64,000 nucleotides of DNA from Kryptolebias marmoratus (Eukaryota > Chordata > Actinopteri > Cyprinodontiformes > Rivulidae): NCBI RefSeq assembly GCF_001649575.2, contig NC_051445.1, positions 11,882,933-11,946,932 on the forward strand. The letters run 5' to 3'. Positions 26,508-38,500 of the stretch are shown here, piece after piece. The notes below the pieces were generated by a model, which did not search any database, had not been told where the DNA came from, and saw nothing but the letters and a program-made list of their open reading frames with translations. A program made the translations under genes and the position numbers. Numbering within the stretch: the stretch's first letter is position 1; the number at the start of each line of letters is the position of its first letter.

Positions 26508-29500
26508 ATCATTACCACCATCAGTTTTATGTGGTTCTTTACCTAGAATTTTGCAGCTATTTGTAAGTGCAAACAGCAGCGGCGTCAGCTAGCTGTAGCA
26601 CTTCCGGGTGCAGCCTTCTGGCAGTGTTTGCATGAAGCCCTATGCATGATTTAAGGTTTGCTGTTTGAACGTGGCATCGATCCACTTTGGTCTTTGCTTC
26701 AGTCCAGTCAGAGTTAAACTCGTTCAAAGAGCCGTCTGCAACAGGTAAGATATTTATTGTTAAAAAACCGATTGAACTGCTGCTTAAAGCTAAGATATCT
26801 GTGCTGATTTTTCCTTATTTCCTGCCAAACACAAACACCGCAGACTTGCTATTAATTTTTTTAAAAAAGAATTGGATTTCCTTGCTTTTATCCCTGGACT
26901 TCTTTGATGGCCCTCGTGTTCCTGAGTGCCGGGCGGCGCTGCGTGACCGGAGCAGAGCGAGGCGATATGAATCTCAACCGATGTGACGGGGAAAGATGGA
27001 GCGCCGGGGAGGAGCACGGATCGGCTGNNNNNNNNNNATCGGCTGCGAGGGCGGGCGGGCGGGCAGGGGTGAGGAGGGGGGTGTGCCGCTCAGAAGACTC
27101 CTGGGATTCCAAAGCAGTGACCGTGAAAGTGCTTAGATAAACAGAGAGAAAGACGCACGGCGAGGAGGGGGCCGGAGTGGGTGAAACGGCGACGGAGGAA
27201 GCGGTGGAGGAAGGAGAGGGTTGTAAGGTGCCACACTGACTCGAAAATGAAATGAAATTTGTGGTAGATGGGGGGTGAAACCAGGACTGGAAGTTCTTAA
27301 GTAAGTTGACCAGAACTCGGGAGGCTCTATTTACTCCCCGACTCCTCTGCCTCTTCAATCTTTTCCCTGCCTATCCTCTCCTCCTGTTTTTAAATAATTC
27401 AGGCCGCTTGGATCAGAGTGTGTTTCGTAGGCATGTTGGAACTCTGTGTGTGTGTGACTGACACGTTGAAGGACGGCTTCAGCCCACCAGGCAGCCATTC
27501 CTCAGCTAACAGGCGCATAATCCCCACCAGGAAACACCAAAGGGCAACTTTCACCTGAAATTAAAACAGGAAAAATCAGTCAGTGTTGCCTGTTTTCGGC
27601 GTTGACCTTCACATCAACAGACAAAAAAAAGAAAACTAACTTGGTGTACATGGATTGGGAAGCAACCACACCATCAGAAGGGTGACCTAGTTTGGGAAAA
27701 TTATGGATTTTTCAAAGCCAAGTCGGATTTATTGGCTGAGCATGTTTGCGTTTGCTCGTTTTCAGCGCGGCGTAAAAATGTGCGTCAGCATGAAGGAGTC
27801 TTGTTTGCACGTCCTCCTTGGGCTGATAGAGCCGGGTCAACGGATGAGGGTTAAATAAAACGTGTACGCAGGAAATAAAAGTTTAAAAACATTATTTGCC
27901 GACGGGGTTGGCTCCGACAGTTATCACCAAACGTTTTCCACGCAGATCTGAAATGATCCTTTAGTGTCTGGAGTTCGTTGGGGACGACTCTCAGCTACTA
28001 CCACGCCTCGTTTCTGCTCCATATCTGTAAAAGTCGTAGCTGTTCAAGTGCCTGCTACTGTCAGTTAGCTGGGGCGGCCATCTTGAACTGGGTTGACTCC
28101 CAAATGGAGTTGGAGGCCCACGTCGAATGATTGCTTCCTGAGAGTTTCACTAAAGTCTGTTCTCTGGTTCACAACAAAAATTTTGCGTTTTCATTAATTA
28201 ATATCGTTGTTGGGTAGGACGTTTTTGTTCATTTTCCTTCTTCAGGGTTTGAAAAAGGCGATCGCAGATGTTATCGGGTGTAAAACAAAAACTATATTCG
28301 GCTGAATAAAACATTGTTTTAGTTCCAGAAACAGCCAAGTTGGTCAACATTTCACCTCAGATCCGTCTTATCCTTCAGCAAGGGGTTAATTTTTAGCTTA
28401 TCGTGAAATAATGGAACGTATACTGTGGATACCCTGATGTGAAGCCCATGTTTGTTTGTTTTTAATTATTAATAAAGATGTGGGGGAATAGCCAATGATT
28501 TCTACGCTCTAAGGAATGAAACCTTGGGTGATTTGAGTTACAGCGATATTTGTTCTTAGTTCATTTTGAACAGTCAAAATAAGCAGGTTTTGTTGTATTT
28601 TGGCAATAATAGCAGACATTAAAGCAACAAAAAGCGCTTTGCCTGCTTTCCTTATTTACACACATGCATTTGTTAAAATTCAAATTTTTTTTTTTTCAAT
28701 TTGTTGCCATCCAAGAATTATTTGGTGAGGAGGACAAAGTACCATAAACATATGAGGCTTCGAGGCTTATAATAATTATTTACTTTTTACGTCTTACATA
28801 GTCAAATGAAATAAATCTGTCACCATTTTGGGGCGATTTTTAAAAACGTTTCTAGAAATCTCTCATGTTTGACTAAAGAGAGCCTGTTGGTCTTTAACTG
28901 GAAAAGCCTGGAAGCGTTTTGGGACCATCAGTGGACACAACCAACCTCTGAAAGCTTGTGCTGCCCGACTTTCTGCCACTTTGCAGCGACGTCGATTTGA
29001 TGGATTTTAAAAGTAGTTTGCAGCTCTTTGCAGCCGGTAATTGTCACAGTACCCCCCCCTCCTCCTCCCGTCTGAGCGCCGAGGTGCTGCAGCCACGTTC
29101 GGGTTTGTGGCACCTGCTCAGATCAGCCCTGTATTTACTCGGCAGCTCCGGTTGTTTTTTTTTTTTTTAGACGGCTGAAACACGGAGGGCCCTCATTACT
29201 CTGAGGTTTCGGGCCGTCCGACAGAGACGGATGGGTGGGGCGTCGGCTCGTTGGCACCAATCCCAGCTCGGGATTGGTGGTTGTCCTGGTAACGGCGAAT
29301 CTGACCTTATTTACCCCCCCCACACACACACACACACACACTTTCGCTCGCGCACGCTTCTTTCCCCCCGTCACTCTTCCGAACCCCTCACGTCTTAAAA
29401 TCGTGGCGTTGGGAGTCGAGTGTTTTTTGTTCCCGCTGTGCCACTGGACAGAGCGGGGCGACATTTTAATTTTATTTTATTTTATTTTCTCTCAAAGCGG

Positions 29501-32500
29501 CGCTTCTTGTCAAATGGAGGGAAATGCATAAACGGCAGGACTGCACTCCGGTCCATTTGCTGTATCTGGTGGACAGTAATTTCATACCGCCCAAGAAAAA
29601 GTTACTGGAAAGCCTATTTTGGGATTCGAGCAGACCACACAGGGCGAGTCGTCCCTATGCATGAGGGAGCTCTGCCACATGAAGGGGCTGATGGTTTCTG
29701 CAGACCTGCAGCCATATCAAAATGGTTCCCGATGAATTGGTTTCCATACAGATCGCTCCCGTGGGCCTCAATCGAGCGATTCTCCTCAGCTCTCGCTGGC
29801 CGTAACTGCGCGTCCCGTTGTGCTGCTGAGTCCCGCGGAATCGCGGCGAGCGGACCTGGGCCCTAACAGGCAGAAAATAGGGACTGTTTTTACTTTGGGG
29901 CCGGGAATCCTTCGGGCCTGAAGCAGCAGGTGTGTTTGTGTAGCTGTGTGTGTGTGTGGTTTTTTTTTTATCTCTGTCTGCGGATTGATGGGGGATGTGG
30001 GCAGAGGCGGCCTGCTGATCCAAACAGTTTGAATAAAGGATGGGATGAATCGCTTCCTTTTTCGCCTTTTCTCTCTTTTTGCAGGAAAGAAAAAGTCACA
30101 AGCAGTCACTCCGTTGGGGTGGCGTACTTCCATACCCGCCGTGGTCAACGTTGGTGCGTTGTGCGCTAGCCGTTAAGGGCGGATGCTTTTTAGCGTGATT
30201 CGACGGCGCCGCAGTTAGGCCTGTCGCGATAAACGATAAATCAATTGATCGCACGATAAAAAAAATGAGGTCGATAAGTTTCATTTATCGGCGTTATCAT
30301 TCCTTCGTGTCTCTCTGTCTTCCTACGGAAGACACTGGAGGACAAAAAGGCTCCGGTGCTCTTCACTGACCCCTCCCTTTCTGTTAGCTGCAGGGGGCGT
30401 GGCCTATCGCGTCAGGTAGCCAGCTGAGGCGCCTCGTCTTGTAGCTCGTTAGCATTAGCCCCCGCTAGGAGTTAGCAAGCTAAAGAAACGCAGTTTAGTT
30501 TACAGACTTAGTAATCCGTACTGTTTTGGTTGAATGTAGGTTTTATTTCCGGTTCTTTTTTTAGCTTTTATTCAAGTACATTCCTTGTTAACGGAGGCTG
30601 AGAGTCCATTTTGTTTTTGTTTACGGTTGTTTTATTTTTTTGTGTTCCAGTTCCAATGTTAAGTGTTCTTTTGAAAGTAAAGTTTATTATCGTTTATCGC
30701 AGTAACTTCTGAGACAATTAATCGTCCAGCAGAATCTGCTATCGTGACAGGCCTAGCCGCAGGTTCACGCGGAGGGACCTCGCCGATCGGAACGCACGGT
30801 GACACAAACGCCAAGTTCCACCTCAGAGGAACGAGAACCAAACACACAGACGGAGGAATCGAATGTCGCGGAGTTCACACACCACGCATTCGGGAAGGTT
30901 GGGAGTCACAGGAGTGAAAGCGGAAAAGGCTGCCCGGGCAGAGATTCGCATCCTGCTGACCTTGAAGGAAAAGCAGCGACACACATTTAAACGCATACTC
31001 TGCTGCACACACAAGTCCAAAACAGGAAAGAGCAGATAGCCACAGCAGCCTGCCCCCCCCTCCCTTTAAGTCCCCGTTTCCTCTCTGTGATGAGGTGTTG
31101 ATCAAGACTTTGGCCTCAGTTTGAGTCTAAAGAGGTGATTTCTACAGACTCTTGAGTGTGTGAGGTGGAAGGAGGAAGGGGGGGTAAGGAAAAAGGATTT
31201 TTGGAGCCAGCTGGGAAGGCGAGATGGTCGGGTGGGGGGGCGCAGATGGTCATAGATGGGGGGCAGACGTCCTTGTTTATGTGCATTGAGGGGAGTGAGA
31301 ATTATGACGGACATAACACTGAGGTCCTGGCTCTGGACGCAGCGTAGCGCTGTGTGGGCACGGAGGGGAGGGGGGGTGGCGCAGTTAGGTGGAGGTGTTT
31401 GTCTGGTTTTGTTCTGTTTTCATCCATGTGGAGAGAAACAGAAGAAGAAAGGAAATGATGAACAAAAGTGTTCCGGGCTTGTAAATTCTTAGGAGCCGTA
31501 CGGAGCGAACAGAGCCTGTTTTTCTCTTCTCGGATGATTCCTCGTCTTTTTTTCCCCTCTGAACATGGGATAGCCTGTGGAGTGGGATGACGCTTTGTAG
31601 ACCTCAAGGAAACACTGTTCCCTCTTTAGTCGACCTCTTTGCTTGTCTTTCTTCTTCGGCTGTCTTTAGGCTCTTTTTAGTCCCGAGTTCTCTTTGATTT
31701 TTTTTTTTTTTTTTTTTCCCCCCTGCATCAGTTATTTCTGAAAGTAATCGTGCCGTTCCTACAAAAGCCTGGATCGCTACATGACAGTTGTTTTTTTTCT
31801 GCCTAATCAGGAGGAAGGTGTAGTCATGCCTGCGTTGTGTGAAGAGGGTTGGTGTCTGAACGTCTCCAGAAAGAAACATGAAAACAACATTCCCGTTGCA
31901 CCTCTTCCTCCCATTCCTGAAGAGGGTGATGAGTGTCCCAGTTCTTTCCAGGGGGGAGGGTGAAGGGATACAATTGTCTGGTCCTTTAAAATGGAGATTT
32001 TTCATGTGTCAGGATCACATTTGGAAGGAACCCCACAAATGTGTGTATTTTCTCCATCAAACAGCCACTGGGATGTTTAGTCTGATATGTTTTTCATGTA
32101 TTATGGTTGGTAATAACTCTAAGCTGTTTCAGACTTAACTAGAAGCACTCGGAGAGCTCAAAGCTCCGCCGAGGCCACAGCGTGATCGAAAAACGGTGCG
32201 GTCCGGATCAGAATCTGGATCGGAACCAACGTTTAATCCGTTGTTTTTTGTTTCAACCCCAACATTTCCTGAACATTTCCTCCAGATCTGTTCTTTAGTT
32301 TTTACCCGATCTTTGCTGACAAACAAACCAACGGACACAACAGGAAACAAAAGGGTCACATGTAGGGGTGACCTGTGATCTTGACCTTTGACCCCATGAA
32401 CCTTGAAATCAACACCATCACCTTTGACCCACGAGGTGTCCAGCTGTGCAGTTAGACATTCCTGCATCACACTGCTGCAGAGTCGGAGCACTAGATCATC

Positions 32501-35500
32501 TGTGATGTTGACCTTTGACCTCATGAACCTTGAAATCAATCGTGATCACCCACGAGGTGTCCAGCTGTGGAGTTTAACATTCCTGACCTGTGACCTTGGC
32601 CTTTGACCAGCTCACCACCAAAATGTAATCACTTGTTTGACTTTTCCTTGAAAATTTCATGAAAATCTGTTTGTGATGTTTTAAGTAATCTTGTCTACAG
32701 ACAGACAGACCCTACCTAAAACATAAATAGTAAATGAACTGTACTTCTATAGCACCTTTGAAGCCAATCAGGCCACTCAAAGCAGTTTCCAACACAATCT
32801 GTGTCATCATTTCCCCGTCCACACATCCATACTCTGCTTCATCTCTAATAAGCTAACCTGAATAAATCATCCTACAGAGATAATCAGGCCTTTAGATCAC
32901 ATTCATGCATCGATGGGGCACATCGGAGGCAGGGAGGGGTTCAGTATCTTGCCCAGGGACACTTCAACATGTGGCACACTGGTGGAATCGAACCTCCAGC
33001 TGTCTCGTTGGAGGACGACTGCTCTAACCACTGATCCACGGCCGTCCTGGTTGTTCACGCCCTATATGAGCACATTGAAACTGATTGCAGGTGGTGGCAT
33101 ATCGTCTTCTCGAAGGGGCGTCCCAGTTCATGGTGGAATGTTTTGACTAACCCCCCCCTTGTGACAGACAGAACAAACAGAAGCAGCAGCAAACATGAGA
33201 GGTTCGAGCCCAGCTGTAACGTCATGCAGCATTCCAAGGCAAAGACACACTGCTACTGTCATGTTAAAGGAGGGGGGGACAACACAAATAGACAAGCTAA
33301 GACTCGCAGGAGAATAAGTTCCTATCAGCCAACTCCTGCTGCCTTTTAGAAAAACTGAAGCTCGCCGGCTGAACGAGAACGTTTCCGCCTCGGTTCGCCA
33401 TCGCGCCTGACCACGAACTGTTCGTTTAACGGGGCCGCTTTTACTCTGGACGGATAAAGAGCTCACTGGGTTTTCACTTCTCTGAAAAGTTACGCCCTCT
33501 GAGCACGTTCGGGTTGAGAAGACATCTGAACAAGACTTTAAATTGTCCGGAGACGTCTCGGCTGAAGTCGGACTAAATTTGGACCGAAAGGGAAAGTTTA
33601 GTAGACGCCTAAATCCAGATTTAGACACCAAGTTGGGCGAGAATAATCACACATCCCCCCCCGGAGGATGCTGTTGACTGTATAAGATCATGGGAAACCT
33701 AATTAATGTTCATTTATCCCCATTATTTTTCTTTTAAGTGTTCAAATTCAACTGCATCCTTTATAATGAAGCCCCAGAGGTGCCTTGGTGTCACCCTACA
33801 GCCTTCTTGTTTAATTTCTGTCAGTTATTACAATACTATAGATTTAATCATGTCATTACGGAGGCAACAGGTCCAGGGGGAGGAAACCCAGACCTCCCTC
33901 TCCCCACCGACACTCTCCAGCTCCTCCTGGAGGATCCCAAGGCGTTCCCCAGGCCAGAGAGGATACATAATCCCTCCAGCGAGCGAAAAACCTCCAGAGG
34001 GAAGTGCCCAGGAGAGATGGATACAATCAGCTGACTCCCTTCAGTGAGAAGCATCTGTACTCCGAGCCCCCCCCCCCACCCCCCTCAGGATGACGAAGCT
34101 TCTCACCTTATCTCTAAGGTTGAGCCCATCCATCAAGAGGAAGCTCATTTCAGCCGCTCGTATCCGGGATCTCGCGCTTTTGAACATAATCCATATCATC
34201 ACAGGTGAGGGTTAGAACGGATAAACCGGTGAACCTTTCAGTAACCGTGAACTAACACCGGATAAAGTTTTACAGCCCAACAACGTAGGCAAACCTAGAT
34301 CATGTGGTGGAGCACAGAAATGCTCACACCGTGCCCTCAACGCCGAAGTCACCGTTTGATTCGCCTCGTTCCCCTGCTAGGTGGTGATCTTTCCCCCCCA
34401 CACCCCAATTTTACACCATGATGTGAAAATAAAACACCATTTCACAAGTCGGAGAGCCATCCGTAGCCGCAGCATTGTTTCCTAACGGCGCCACCGCTGT
34501 GTGTGTGTGTTACTGCGTCACGCTGGAGTCCATCCGGCCCAGGCAGTGTGACCGCGGAGCGCTGTGCCCAGCCGGCACGGCGCTCACCCCACTGAGATTA
34601 ACCACGGAAGAACTGAGGCCTCAACCAAGCATTTCACCCTCCCGCTGTCGCTGACAGGAACCAGTTGGTTTTTTTTTACCGGAGGGCGGGGCGGTTCGTG
34701 TACCGGCACCACGCTGCTGTTTGGGACGCACGGATAAGTGCGCCATCAGGCTGTCGGCGTCTTTAATTGTAGCGTGATCTTTTTTTTATCCCTGGCGTGT
34801 TTTGGACGCAGGAGCGCCGTGTAGCGTCTGCTCCGTACTCCCGTGGCCGGGTTTCGAAACCCATTGCTCCTTCCCAATTATTCTCCCGTATTAAAGGATC
34901 AGGGGCCTCCGGCGCGGCCGACGCCCCTGCGTTTCATTAGGACAGCAAGTAAACGCGCCCCTGTGGGTGCGCTCACGTCCACACAAACACATTGTTTGGT
35001 GTTTGAGTTTTCTTTGGAGTTGAATGCAGTTTACTGTGAAGGGATGCTCGTTGAGCTCAGATTATCTTTTGATTCAGTTCCCCAATCGTCATCGTCGTTG
35101 TTGTTGTTTTCTCTCCTTATCAGTAAAAAGCTTGCCCCAGTCCTCAGAACGGTGTTACTCATCACCCTGTGGCTAAAAAAAAAGAAGAAGAAATAGTCCA
35201 GAGTATGTCCTGCTGTGTGTGTGAGTGAAGGAGGAATCTCCCACCGACGGGCCGCTCGAGCTTCTCGGCGCTCCCACGACGTCCCCTCCGCCTGTCACCG
35301 GTCTCTGCTGCTCGGCGTCTGGCAGGAAGGGGCGGAGGTGTGTGTGTGTGTGCGGGGGGGGATTGCCGAGTGTAATTGGGGCATACCCGATCCTACCAGG
35401 GCCGGAGAAGGAGGGGGAGAGGGGTGACAGTTTGACACCGGCGCGGCGCCCCGGCTCTGTAATTGCTGGCGTGCAAACGGCGCAGGCTCGGGGAGGGGGG

Positions 35501-38500
35501 GGGTCAGGTAATGTAGGATATGCAGTGTCTGAAAGCAACAGATGGAGGATGAGTGTGTGTGTGTCACCTAAAGTGGGGTGGGGGGGAATGGGGAGTGGAA
35601 GGAAAGGGGCTGCGGAGGAATTCAGAGCGGGCTTTGTTGGCGTCTTGAGGTGAATGACATCTGTAGCGGGGAGCGCGGCGTATCGACGCAGCGGGGGTCG
35701 ATTGTTGAACGAGCACGCACACTTCAATAGGAAACCTTTCTCTGCTTTGGAGGTGTCTTAAAAAGCACCACGGGCGGTACGAGGGGGGGAAAAAAGCTGC
35801 CGAGCGCTTCTGTATTTGTGTCGGAATGCGTGATGGCATGCATTAGTGTAAACTCAAACAGCTTTCCTGCTGTAATTAGTGCTCCCAGGTAATGGAGTCA
35901 CAGGACACACACACACGGGGTATATTGGGGATTGATCATTTCTGTCATGGGTGACTAATCCCGATCGATGGAGTCCTGTCCCTCTGATAGATCGTCACTT
36001 CCCCAGGAAGCAGCCTTCCTCGGAAAGCCTCCTCGCCGGAGTTTTTCTGTGCAGCGGCTGGAACTCCGAGCGAGATAATGGAGCAGAAAAGAATAAAACA
36101 CGCTCGCGTTCTGCTCCAGAGTTACAGTATTGGCGAATGTTCGGGTCTGTTTGAGTTACTTTTTTTTTTTTTTTTTTAGTTCCCCCCCCTCTTTCTCGCT
36201 GAGAGTCTCTTGTCGTTTCTCGTCTCGTCTCTCCATCCGTCTTTGATCCACTCTGCAGATTTGCCGGGGCCATCTCGCTCCTGCCTCCTGTCATGTCTGC
36301 CCGCTTCATTTCTCGCCTCCTTTCCAACCCTTCGCTTTCCGCCCCGCTCTCGTTTATTCCTCCGGCCCTCTCTCCTTTGTCCGCCCACTTAACTCGAGGC
36401 CGAGCCGCCATGGCCGCCGCTGCTGCCGCCGCGCACCACCACCTCCACCTCTGCCCCCATCCCTTCGTTCCCCTTCGCCGAGTCCCAGCACTCCCTTCCT
36501 CTCCTCCCTCGGTCTGTCACCCCTCCATAAAGCCTCCCTCTGACGGACCTGAACCCCTCCTGCCCGAGCCACATTCCGGCCCTCATTCTTCCCTCCCCTT
36601 CGCCGCTCCACGAGACGAGGAGCCCAATTAAAGCCCGTCTCCTCTCGTCCTTCGCGCCGTTGTTCTCCTCTCTTAGGCTCTCTGGGGTCACTAATTAAAA
36701 CACTTTACTTTCTTTCCCTCCTACTCCACTCCGCTCACCTCTCCATCGAACTTTTACTGCCGTTCCTGCCGTCTCACGGCGCCACATCTGAAACGTTTCC
36801 TCCCCCTCCGGTGTTTGTTTCTTTTCCTCGTGCTGATCGTACAGCTTCTTCGCGTCATATTTACCTCCCCCCTTCTTCTTCTACTTTCCCCACCCTCCTC
36901 TGTTTCTCCTATTACTTCATACATGGGTAACTCTTTATTCTCTGGCTGACAGGAAGTCAGAAGCCTCCGTCTGAGAGAGCATGCATTATGCAGCTCCTCT
37001 GTTCTAATGATGCTGTCTTGTCCGCGGTTGTTGTGATGCCAAAAGCCAGTCAGCCTTGACTGACGTGGCTGTGTGTGTGTGTGTGTGCACGCGCCGTGCA
37101 GTAGGAGGTGGAAAGCGGAGGGAGTCGAGTTTATTTTACGCTCATCTCCCCCGGCGGTGTTAATTAGCATATTGAGAATCATTCTTGTTCCCATTTGATG
37201 CTCATCGCTCCCTCGCCGGAATAATCCATCAAATCCCAAAACGTCGCCGAAGTCTCGCGCAAACTTTGCTCCGTCTACGGCGGTAATTGCGTCATCGACG
37301 ACCCGTCCGTCTCCCGGAGGCGCCCGCGCTCCTCCCCTCGGGGACGCTCCTGCGTTAGTCTGTAATTGTTCTGTGAAAAATTAACGCCCCATGTCGCTCT
37401 CCCTTCCAGGCTGACGGCGGGGGACCTGTCCGTCCAAATGCATCTCAACGATTACCTGGACATCTACTGCCCCCACTACTCCGCTGCGGGGCCTCCCGTC
37501 CCAGAGCAGCCGGAGACCCTGGCCCTGTACCTGGTGGGCGAGGAGTCGTTCGGAGGCTGCGTGGAGACCAAGGGGGCCATCAAGCGGTGGGAGTGCAACG
37601 CGCCCTTCGCGCCGTTCGGGCCGGTGCGCTTCTCTGAGAAGATCCACAGGTTTACGCCCTTCGCGCTGGGCTTTGAGTTCCTGCCGGGGAAGCATTACTA
37701 CTACAGCTGTAAGTACGGGGGGGCGTTCGAGGGCCGATGACGTCACGCTCGTTTAAAAAAATGCGCCGTTGTGCGGGCGCCGTCACAATGTTTTCAGACG
37801 CTCAGAAATCTAAGTTTGGATCTGATATTCCCGCCGAACGTTTCCCGACCTGCGCAGCAGCTTGGGTTGTGTCGAGGCGGTGGCGGTCCGCTCTGCTCAG
37901 ACTAGCCGTTAGCTCATCGGTAAGTCTTTCTTCAAACGAAGCACCACCTGCAGCAGGTGAGATATTAACTGCTCGCCGCCTTTCCACAGAGCCCCACTTC
38001 CTTCATTCACTTTAAGATCGATTTTCTTTTATCAGCAATAATCCCTGTCAGGAAACAACTAAAGGTGCATTTCACCTCGTTTCAGCTCCGCCGCCGACAG
38101 CAAGTTTGAGGCACGGTTGTCGTTGCGAGCGAATGTGGCGAGAAGTCGGATGTTTTTTATTATGCAAATATGTCGCGTATTTGTTCAAGGGATACATTAA
38201 ATTTTCCTTTCAAAGCGTCTTACAGTGGGATTCTGTTATGTGATTGTGTTCCGGTGTTGGCGAACTGCAGCTTTATCCATTAATGCTTTCCATAACCTTA
38301 TTCAAAACGGCATTAATTTGATGTTTTCATAAACCCGCGGGGCATTTTTATGTAATGGTTTCTCCATGACGTCCCCCCCCCGCGCTCCTCTGCCTTCACT
38401 TATTTTAAATCACAGAGGGGAGACAAAAAAAAAAGAAGGGACGCAACACAAACACACACAAAAAAGGATCTAAATTCCCTCTTTTTTTCTTTTTCTTTGT

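Larger units (their letters stand above)
13146..37409 (+). other. Ephrin-A intron 1 (about 24.3 kb)
   Basis: No coding exon is recognisable inside. It contains most of the repeats in the window and several motif clusters that are listed separately. Parts not covered by those entries (for example 13.2-16.0 kb, 28.2-30.2 kb, 34.2-36.1 kb) are unique-looking AT/GC-mixed DNA with simple repeats and nothing I can name. A long first intron rich in regulatory DNA is usual for ephrin genes. Confidence 0.85.

Noticed and set aside
33128..33631. 167-residue - strand open frame
   Set aside because: No recognisable domain, and it sits in unique-looking intron DNA beside SINE and LINE fragments. It is probably a chance frame.
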